The notes under the pieces: generated by a model
What the model was told of the DNA's origin: nothing
What the model saw: only the letters and a program-made list of their open reading frames with translations
Database searches by the model: none
Shown: positions 5,934 to 11,668 of the stretch, piece after piece
How the letters are laid out: each line of letters begins with the position of its first letter
Numbering within the stretch: the stretch's first letter is position 1
Origin: Microbacterium sp.
GTDB taxonomy: Bacteria; Actinomycetota; Actinomycetes; Actinomycetales; Microbacteriaceae
Reading direction: 5' to 3'
DNA length: 11,668 nt
NCBI GenBank assembly: GCA_029267645.1
Contig: JAJUIM010000033.1
Span: 1-11,668 of the forward strand
Position numbers and translations under genes: made by a program

Positions 5934-8441
5934 ATGAGCACCAATCTCGCCGCGAACCTCTCGCGTGAAGAGACGGCGGCGCGATCCGCTGCCGTCGACC
6001 TGACCTCCTCGCACGTGGAACTCGACCTCAGCTCGGCGCCGGACGCCGCAGAGCCCGGCTTCCGCACGGCCGCGACGCTTCGCTTCCGCGCGAGCACCGA
6101 GCAGACCTGGATCGACTTCCTCGGCCTGTCGGTCGACCGCGTCGTCGTCAACGGCGTCGACCACCCCGTCCTCTGGGACGGCGCGCGCGTCACGGTCGCG
6201 GGGCTCGCAGAGCACAACGAGGTGCGCATCGAGGCGACGGGGGCGTACAGCCGCTCGGGCGAGGGGCTGCACCGCTTCGTCGACCCCGCCGACGGCGCGA
6301 CCTACCTCTACACGCAGTACGAGCCGGCCGACTCGCGCCGCGTCATGCCGTGCTTCGAGCAGCCCGACATGAAGGCCGAGTACACGTTCGTCGTGACGGC
6401 GCCCGCGGGCTGGCACGTGCTGTCGAACCAGCGCCCCGTCGTCACGACGGGAGGCGGCGCGACGCAGACGGTCGAGTTCGCGCCGACCGCGCCCCTCTCG
6501 TCCTACATCACGGCGATCGCGGCGGGTCCGTACCACCGCGAGACGTCCGAGTGGACCCGCGGCGATCAGCGCGTCGAGCTCGGCGCGTTCTGCAGGGCCT
6601 CGCTCGCCGACCACTTCGACGCCGACGAGATCTTCGAGATCACCCGCCAGGGGCTCGGCTTCTTCACCGACGCGTTCGCCTTCGACTACCCGTGGGGCAA
6701 GTACGACCAGATCTTCGTGCCTGAGTACAACCTCGGCGCGATGGAGAACCCGGGCCTCGTCACCTTCACCGAGAGCTACGTCTTCCGCGGCGCCGCGACC
6801 GAGGCGCAGCGCGAGGGCCGTGCCAACACGATCCTCCACGAGATGGCGCACATGTGGTTCGGCGACCTCGTGACGATGCGCTGGTGGGACGACCTGTGGC
6901 TCAAGGAGTCGTTCGCCGACTACATGGGATCCCACGCCTCGGTCGTCGCGACGCGATTCGTCGATGCGTGGGCGTCGTTCGCGAACCGCCGCAAGGCGTG
7001 GGCGTACGAGCAGGATCAGCTGCCCACGACGCACCCCGTCGTCGCCGACATCCCCGACCTCGAGGCGGCGAAGCTCAACTTCGACGGCATCACGTACGCG
7101 AAGGGCGCCTCGGTGCTCAAGCAGCTCGTCGCGTTCGTCGGCGAGCAGGAGTTCTTCGAGGGCGCCCGCGCCTATTTCCGCGAGCACGCCTTCGGCAACA
7201 CGACGCTCGACGACCTGCTCCGTGCGCTCGAGGGCGCGTCGGGGCGCGACGTGCGTGCCTGGTCGCGCGCCTGGCTCGAGACGACCGGCGTGTCGACGCT
7301 GAGCCTCGAGCGTTCAGGCGACGAGACGGTGCTCGTGCAGACCGATCCGCGCCCGCACCGCCTGCGCATCGGCCTGTTCGCGCTCGAGGACGGGCGCCTC
7401 GTGCGCCGCGAGCTCGTCGACGTCGACATCGACGCCGACGAGACCCCGATCGAGCTGCCCGAGATCGACGGCGAGGCCCCCGCGCTCGTGCTGCTCAACG
7501 ACGGCGACCTGACCTACGCCAAGGCCCGCCTCGACCAGCGCTCGCTCGCGTCGGTCGAGCGCGCGCTGTCGACGATCGACGACACGCTCGCGCGCGGCCT
7601 CGTGTGGTCGCAGCTGTGGAACGCGACGCGCGACGGCGAACTGTCCGCGCTTCGCTACCTCGAGATCGTCCGACGTCACGCGCCGGCCGAGGCCAACGTC
7701 GGCATCCTCGGCGGGCTGCTCGGCAACGCGGCGTTCGCCGTCAACCATTACGTCGCAGACGACGCACGCGAAGAGGCCCGCGGGCTCTGGCTCGACACGG
7801 TCTGGGAGGGCATGGAGCGGGCGGCGTCCGGCAGCGGCGCCCAGCTCGCGTGGGCGCGCGCAGTCGGCGCGGCGGCCGCGTACACAGGCGACCGCGCCGC
7901 GCAGCTCGCGGCGATCCTCGACGGATCCGCCCCCGCGCCCGAGGGCCTGCCGCTCGACGCCGACCTGCGGTGGATCTGGGTGCAGGGCCTTGCGGCGACG
8001 GGGCACGCCGACGAGGCGGCGATCCGCGAGGAGCTCGCGCGCGACGACACGATGTCGGGCCGCACGGCCGCGATCCAGGCGCTCGCCGCGCGCCCCGACG
8101 CTGAGGTGCGCCGCGCCGCGTGGGAGGCCGCGTGGACCGACGAGACGCTCACGAACGATCATCTCGGCGCGACGATCGCGGGATTCCGCGCGGGTGGCCG
8201 GCGCGACCTCATCGCGGCGTTCGACGAGGAGTACTTCTCGCGCATCGGCGACGCCTGGGCGACGCGGTCGATCGAGATCGCGCGGCGGCTCGTGCGCGGT
8301 CTGTTCCCCGCGACCGACTCGCTCGACCTCGTCGACGCCTGGCTTGCGCAGCACGCCGAGGCGCCGGGATCGCTGCGCCGCCTCGTGCTCGAGCAGCGCG
8401 ATCACCTCGCGCGCGACCTGCACGTCCGATCGCTGCAGTGA
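5934..8441 (+). CDS. pepN: Aminopeptidase N (M1 family zinc metallopeptidase)
   Basis: The 835-residue protein has the standard length of actinobacterial M1 aminopeptidases. It removes N-terminal residues from peptides in the cytosol; no signal peptide is seen. The N-terminal beta domain spans about 20-200. The catalytic domain carries the exopeptidase motif Gly-Ala-Met-Glu-Asn at 268-272. The zinc site is His302-Glu303-x-x-His306 followed 19 residues on by Glu325 (in Trp-Leu-Lys-Glu-Ser). Tyr388 sits in Ile-Thr-Tyr-Ala-Lys-Gly and is the likely transition-state tyrosine. Residues from about 470 form the helical ERAP1-like C-terminal region. All key residues are intact. It follows the flavin reductase gene by 51 bases, but the leaderless promoter suggests independent transcription. 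A strong hairpin follows its stop codon. Confidence 0.97.
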   Translation: MSTNLAANLSREETAARSAAVDLTSSHVELDLSSAPDAAEPGFRTAATLRFRASTEQTWIDFLGLSVDRVVVNGVDHPVLWDGARVTVAGLAEHNEVRIEATGAYSRSGEGLHRFVDPADGATYLYTQYEPADSRRVMPCFEQPDMKAEYTFVVTAPAGWHVLSNQRPVVTTGGGATQTVEFAPTAPLSSYITAIAAGPYHRETSEWTRGDQRVELGAFCRASLADHFDADEIFEITRQGLGFFTDAFAFDYPWGKYDQIFVPEYNLGAMENPGLVTFTESYVFRGAATEAQREGRANTILHEMAHMWFGDLVTMRWWDDLWLKESFADYMGSHASVVATRFVDAWASFANRRKAWAYEQDQLPTTHPVVADIPDLEAAKLNFDGITYAKGASVLKQLVAFVGEQEFFEGARAYFREHAFGNTTLDDLLRALEGASGRDVRAWSRAWLETTGVSTLSLERSGDETVLVQTDPRPHRLRIGLFALEDGRLVRRELVDVDIDADETPIELPEIDGEAPALVLLNDGDLTYAKARLDQRSLASVERALSTIDDTLARGLVWSQLWNATRDGELSALRYLEIVRRHAPAEANVGILGGLLGNAAFAVNHYVADDAREEARGLWLDTVWEGMERAASGSGAQLAWARAVGAAAAYTGDRAAQLAAILDGSAPAPEGLPLDADLRWIWVQGLAATGHADEAAIREELARDDTMSGRTAAIQALAARPDAEVRRAAWEAAWTDETLTNDHLGATIAGFRAGGRRDLIAAFDEEYFSRIGDAWATRSIEIARRLVRGLFPATDSLDLVDAWLAQHAEAPGSLRRLVLEQRDHLARDLHVRSLQ

Positions 8442-8446
8442 GTGCC

Positions 8447-8477
8447 GTGTGCGCGGCGCGTCGAGCGCCGCGCACAC
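8447..8477. terminator. Putative bidirectional terminator hairpin between convergent genes
   Basis: Bases 8447-8459 and 8465-8477 form a perfect 13-bp GC-rich stem with a 5-base loop (GTCGA). The hairpin begins 5 bases after the pepN stop codon and ends 7 bases before the stop codon of the convergent regulator gene, filling almost the whole 43-base gap. It lacks a T-run on either side, as many actinobacterial terminators do. It should work equally in both directions. Confidence 0.8.
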
Positions 8478-8484
8478 CGACGCG

Positions 8485-9078
8485 TCAGGGCTGCGGCCAC
8501 CAGGCGGGCATGTTCGCGAACATGCGCCGCGCGAACGTCTCGGCGTCCGCGTCGTCGATGCTCGCCCACAGCTCGATGCTGCTGACCGTGCCGCCCGCGA
8601 TGAACGCCGCGCCGACATCGGTGTTGTCGGGCAGCGAGAGGCCGTGGTCGCGCATGACGTCGATGGCCTCGGCCGAGCGGCGCACGAAGTGCTCGCGCAT
8701 CTGCTTGCGGAAGCCGAGCGAGACCGACGAGTCGAGCAGCGAGCGGATCTGACGACGATCCTTTCGCACGGCCTCGAGGATCGACACGGCCGTCGCGAGG
8801 TAGGTGCGCGCGAGCTCGTCGAGCGAGAGATCCTTCGGGGGCTCGACGGCGCTCGCCTCGTCGATGATCGAGGCGTACACCTCGGCGGCGAGCTGGCCCA
8901 CGCTGTCATAGTGGCCGTAGAACGTCGTGCGGTGCACGCCGGCCTCGCGGCAGAGCTCCGCGACGCCGATCCCCGACAGATCTTCGCGCTCGAGCAGGCG
9001 CACGAGCGCGTCCTTGAGGCGGGCGCGGCTGCGCAGCGCGCGCGGATCGTCCGACGAGGTTTCCGGCGAGTTCGTCAT
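8485..9078 (-). CDS. TetR-family transcriptional regulator
   Basis: The 197-residue product has the TetR N-terminal DNA-binding fold at about residues 15-62. The helix-turn-helix reads Ile-Gly-Val-Ala-Glu-Leu-Cys-Arg-Glu-Ala-Gly-Val at 37-48, then His-Arg-Thr-Thr-Phe-Tyr-Gly-His-Tyr at 49-57, the family's hallmark. The helical remainder (about 85-190) is the variable ligand and dimer domain, and its ligand cannot be predicted. The gene diverges from the ABC exporter genes across a 75-base gap containing a 23-bp near-palindrome, so it probably represses the exporter and perhaps itself. I chose the ATG at 9078. An in-frame ATG at 9096 would add six residues, and neither has a clear Shine-Dalgarno site. 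It converges on pepN across a terminator hairpin. Confidence 0.93.
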   Translation of the reverse strand: MTNSPETSSDDPRALRSRARLKDALVRLLEREDLSGIGVAELCREAGVHRTTFYGHYDSVGQLAAEVYASIIDEASAVEPPKDLSLDELARTYLATAVSILEAVRKDRRQIRSLLDSSVSLGFRKQMREHFVRRSAEAIDVMRDHGLSLPDNTDVGAAFIAGGTVSSIELWASIDDADAETFARRMFANMPAWWPQP

Positions 9079-9136
9079 GGCGCAAGTCTGCCGCATGTCG
9101 TGCCCGATCGAGCAGAATGCGCCCAGGATGCGGCGA

Positions 9137-9142
9137 GATAAT
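9137..9142 (+). promoter_or_regulatory. Probable -10 box (GATAAT) of the exporter promoter
   Basis: GATAAT matches the -10 consensus at five of six positions in an otherwise AT-poor region. It predicts a transcript start at about 9149-9151, only a few bases before the ATG at 9154. No good -35 element is seen. Confidence 0.45.
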
Positions 9143-9143
9143 A
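9138..9143 (-). promoter_or_regulatory. Probable -10 box (TATTAT) of the regulator promoter
   Basis: On the minus strand the same AT-rich patch reads TATTAT, five of six matches to consensus. It would give the regulator mRNA a leader of about 50 bases. It overlaps the opposing -10 box and the palindrome, so one operator could control both directions. Confidence 0.4.
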
Positions 9144-9153
9144 GGCGCCACCT

Positions 9154-10833
9154 ATGATCCTCCGGATGCTGCGCGATGTGCCGGCGTCGGGCTGGGCGAT
9201 CGTCGCCCTCTCGGCGCTCCGCGCCGCCGCCCTGAGCGCGCTCGCGCTCGCCGTCGCGCGCGGCGTGGATTTCACCCTCGGCGCGGGCGACGCGGGCCCC
9301 TCGTGGCTCGCCGCGCTCGCGGCCCTCGTCGTCGCGGCGGGCGCCGAGGGCGTCTCCGCCGCGGTGCCCTCGCGCAGCCAGCCGCGCGAGGAGGCCGCGT
9401 GGCGCAGGCTGATCGCGCTGAAGAGCCTCGCCTCTTCGCTCGACGCCGACGTGCCGGTGGGGGAGCGGGTCTCGAGCGGCGGCGTCGAGGTCGAGCGCTT
9501 CGCGCACTACCGGGCGAGCTTCCTCGGCCCCCTCGTCGCGGGCGCCGTCGTGCCGGCCGTCGTGCTCGTCGTGATCGCGGCGGCCGTGTCGTGGGGCGTC
9601 GCGCTGGGCCTCGCCGTGTGCGTCGCGCTCGCGCCCGTCGTCATCGCCTGGTTCCTCGGGCGGTTCCGCGCCTCGAGCGGCCGCTACCGCGGCGTCTCGG
9701 CGCGCCTGTCGGCGACGTTCCTCGAGACCATGCGGGTGCGGCACACGATGCGCATGCTCGACGCGGGCGCGCAGCGCCGCGCCGTCCTCGCACGGCAGGC
9801 GGCCGACGTACGCGACGAGGTCATGGCGCTCCTCAGGCGCAACCAGCTCGTGATCCTCGTCACCGACGCCGTGTTCGGGATCCTCGCGCTCACGGCCGTG
9901 GGCGTGCTCGCGGTCGCGGGCGTGCGCGACGGCTGGCTGACGCCGGGCCTCGGCATCGCGCTCCTGCTGCTGTCCGGGCTGCTGCGCGAGCCCGTCGACC
10001 GCCTGGGGCGCTCCTTCTACGTCGGGCTCGCGGGCCGCGCGGCGGGCGACCGTCTGCGCGCCGATCTCGCAGACGCGGATCCGCCCCGCCGCGGCCCCGC
10101 GCGGTGGCGCCTCGACGACGCGCTCGCGCCGGGCGGCGACGGCGCGCTCGACGCCGACGCGCTGCTCACGCTCCGCGATGCCCGCGTCGCCCGAGGCGGC
10201 GTCGAGGTCGTCACGAACGCCGACCTCGCGATCCCCGCTCGGGGCGTCGTCGCGGTGGTCGGCCCGTCGGGCGCGGGCAAGAGCTCGCTCGCCTACGCCC
10301 TCGCGGGCCTCATCCCCGCCGACGGGATCTGGCTCGGCAGCGAGCGCGCGACGCCCGACGGGCTGCGCGCCTCGGTCGCCTACATCCCGCAGCGCGCCGT
10401 GCTCTTCCACGGCACCGTGCGCGACAACCTCCTGCTCGCGCGCCCCGATGCGACCGACGAGCAGATGCACCGCGCGCTCGAGAGCGCCGGGTTCCGCGCC
10501 CACCACGGCCTCACCCGCGGGCTCGACACCCCCGTCCGCGAGGGCGCGGCGGGCGTCTCCGGCGGCCAGGCCCAGCGCATCAGCATCGCGAGGGCGCTCC
10601 TCACGGGCCGCCCGATCCTCGTCGCCGACGAGGCCACGGCGCACCTCGATCCCGAGACGTCCGAGCGCGTGATCGAGACGCTCGAGGCGGTCGGGCACGA
10701 GCGCTCCGTCGTCATGATCACGCACCGGCACGACGAGGCGCGCATCGCGGGATCCGTCGCGGTCGTCGAGGCGGGCCGCATCACGCGGGTCGGCCGCCCC
10801 GCCGACGTCCTGGCCACGGGGGACGAGCCGTGA
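9154..10833 (+). CDS. CydD-like ABC exporter subunit (membrane domain fused to ATPase)
   Basis: The 559-residue half-transporter has an N-terminal membrane domain (helices near 12-36, 50-70, 122-145, 147-168, 230-256, 262-278) and a C-terminal ATPase domain from about 336. ATPase motifs are complete: Walker A Gly370-Pro-Ser-Gly-Ala-Gly-Lys-Ser377, Q-loop Gln413, signature Val-Ser-Gly-Gly-Gln at 468-472, Walker B ending Asp492-Glu493, D-loop 496-499 and switch His524. The membrane domain motif Glu-Arg-Phe-x-x-Tyr-Arg-Ala-Ser-Phe at 114-123 resembles CydD, the thiol exporter subunit paired with CydC. No cytochrome bd genes are nearby, and a TetR gene is divergent. Export of a drug or other small molecule is therefore as likely as glutathione or cysteine export. 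The ATG at 9154 lies inside the candidate operator; Met5 (9166) is an alternative start. Confidence 0.88.
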   Translation: MILRMLRDVPASGWAIVALSALRAAALSALALAVARGVDFTLGAGDAGPSWLAALAALVVAAGAEGVSAAVPSRSQPREEAAWRRLIALKSLASSLDADVPVGERVSSGGVEVERFAHYRASFLGPLVAGAVVPAVVLVVIAAAVSWGVALGLAVCVALAPVVIAWFLGRFRASSGRYRGVSARLSATFLETMRVRHTMRMLDAGAQRRAVLARQAADVRDEVMALLRRNQLVILVTDAVFGILALTAVGVLAVAGVRDGWLTPGLGIALLLLSGLLREPVDRLGRSFYVGLAGRAAGDRLRADLADADPPRRGPARWRLDDALAPGGDGALDADALLTLRDARVARGGVEVVTNADLAIPARGVVAVVGPSGAGKSSLAYALAGLIPADGIWLGSERATPDGLRASVAYIPQRAVLFHGTVRDNLLLARPDATDEQMHRALESAGFRAHHGLTRGLDTPVREGAAGVSGGQAQRISIARALLTGRPILVADEATAHLDPETSERVIETLEAVGHERSVVMITHRHDEARIAGSVAVVEAGRITRVGRPADVLATGDEP

Positions 10834-11668
10834 TGATCCGCTCGCTGCTGCGCCTGGCCCGCCCCGCCCGACTCCTGCTCGCGGGATCCTTCGTCGCGCG
10901 ACTCGTGAGCCTCGCGGCGGCGATCGGGATCCTCGTCGTCCCGACCGCCGCGATCGCGGACGCAGCGTCGGGCGGCGCCCCGTCGCTGGTCGCGGTCGGC
11001 GCCGCGTGTGCGGGCCTCGCGATTCTCGCGGGCGCCGGCCGCTACCTCGAGCACTATCTCGGCCACCGCGCCGCGTTCGAGCTGCTCGCCGACATGCGGC
11101 TCGCGCTCTTCGACGCGGTCGCGCCGCTCTCGCTCGACGACGAGGCGGCGGCATCGGCCGACCTCACGACCGTCGCGACGCGCGACGTCGACCGCATCGA
11201 GGTGTTCTTCGCGCACACGATCGTGCCTGCCGCGACCGCCGTCGTCGTGCCGCTCGCGGTGAGCGCAGCGGTCGCGGCGGGCGTCGGGCCCGTCGAGGGG
11301 CTCGTGGCGCTCGCGGCGTTCGCGTTCGGCGCGGTTGTCGTCCCGCTCATCGGCGCCCGCAGCGCGGCGCGCTCGGCGCGGGACGTCGTGGCGGCGCGGG
11401 CGGAGATCGACGAGCACCTCACGAACGACGTCGTGGGCCTCGCCGAGATCCGCACGCTGCAGGCCGAGGACCGCCGCATGCGCGCGCTCGAGCGCCACGG
11501 CGACGACCTCGCTCGCGCGCTGCGCCCCGGCGGCACGGTGCAGGGGGTGCGGCAGGCGCTCGCGCTCGCATGGCCCTTCGTCGCCGTCGTTGCGCTGCTC
11601 GCGCTCGCAGACGCGGCCTCGCTCGGCGCGCACCTCGTCGCCGGGATCGCGGTGCTCGCGGCGGCGCC
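10833..11668 (+). CDS. CydC-like ABC exporter subunit, N-terminal part (runs off the window)
   Basis: The frame is open from the ATG at 10833 to the window end, giving 278 codons with no stop, all in the membrane domain. Hydrophobic segments lie near residues 14-40, 50-66, 128-150, 155-172 and 242-277. The motif Arg-Tyr-Leu-Glu-His-Tyr-Leu-Gly-His at 70-78, followed by Leu-Leu-Ala-Asp-Met-Arg, and the later Arg-Asp-Val-Asp-Arg-Ile-Glu are typical of CydC-type subunits. The ATPase domain should follow outside the window. The start codon overlaps the preceding stop codon by one base, so the subunits are probably made in step and form a heterodimer. A GTG at 10830, directly before the ATG and in frame, is an equally possible start. 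GGGGGA at 10818-10823 could serve either. Confidence 0.85.
   Translation, partial: MIRSLLRLARPARLLLAGSFVARLVSLAAAIGILVVPTAAIADAASGGAPSLVAVGAACAGLAILAGAGRYLEHYLGHRAAFELLADMRLALFDAVAPLSLDDEAAASADLTTVATRDVDRIEVFFAHTIVPAATAVVVPLAVSAAVAAGVGPVEGLVALAAFAFGAVVVPLIGARSAARSARDVVAARAEIDEHLTNDVVGLAEIRTLQAEDRRMRALERHGDDLARALRPGGTVQGVRQALALAWPFVAVVALLALADAASLGAHLVAGIAVLAAA

Larger units (their letters stand above)
9137..9159. promoter_or_regulatory. Candidate TetR operator: 23-bp near-palindrome over the exporter start codon
   Basis: Around the centre at 9148, 9 of 11 half-site positions are symmetric. The core is ATAGG at 9141-9145 and CCTAT at 9151-9155, with GAT (9137-9139) and ATC (9157-9159) as matching outer arms. 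Size and symmetry are typical of TetR-family operators. The site covers a likely -10 box and the ATG of the exporter gene, so a bound regulator would block transcription start. Confidence 0.65.

Overview
The window is a very GC-rich, gene-dense piece of DNA. Third codon positions are almost all G or C and Asp is nearly always GAC. I saw no insertion sequence, tRNA, rRNA, CRISPR array or phage gene. Codon use, leaderless-type promoters and gene families point to a high-GC actinobacterium. Microbacteriaceae is my best guess, from general style only and not from any search. It reads as ordinary chromosome, and I see no clearly undescribed system.

Region 1 (1-4097, + strand) is a carbohydrate uptake operon. 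It holds the tail of an unidentified protein, a lipoprotein solute-binding protein, two MalF/MalG-type permeases with EAA loops, and a DUF624/YesL-like membrane protein. Spacings are 37, 55, -1 and 3 bases. A 12-bp stem with an UNCG-type tetraloop sits between the binding-protein gene and the first permease gene. There is no ATPase gene, so a shared ATPase encoded elsewhere (MsiK type) is likely.

Region 2 (4098-8484, + strand) holds three separately transcribed genes: a membrane fatty acid desaturase with three histidine boxes, a small flavin reductase-like protein, and a full-length M1 aminopeptidase N. The last two each have a TANNNT hexamer exactly at -12 to -7 from the ATG, which predicts leaderless mRNAs. 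A strong 13-bp hairpin lies between the aminopeptidase gene and the convergent gene that follows it.

Region 3 (8485-11668) is a TetR-family regulator on the minus strand, diverging from two overlapping genes for a CydD/CydC-like heterodimeric ABC exporter. The second exporter gene runs off the window. A 23-bp near-palindrome covers the exporter's start codon and a likely -10 box, and is a strong candidate operator for the regulator. No gene-free stretch exceeds 300 bases; the longest is 113 bases (4098-4210).
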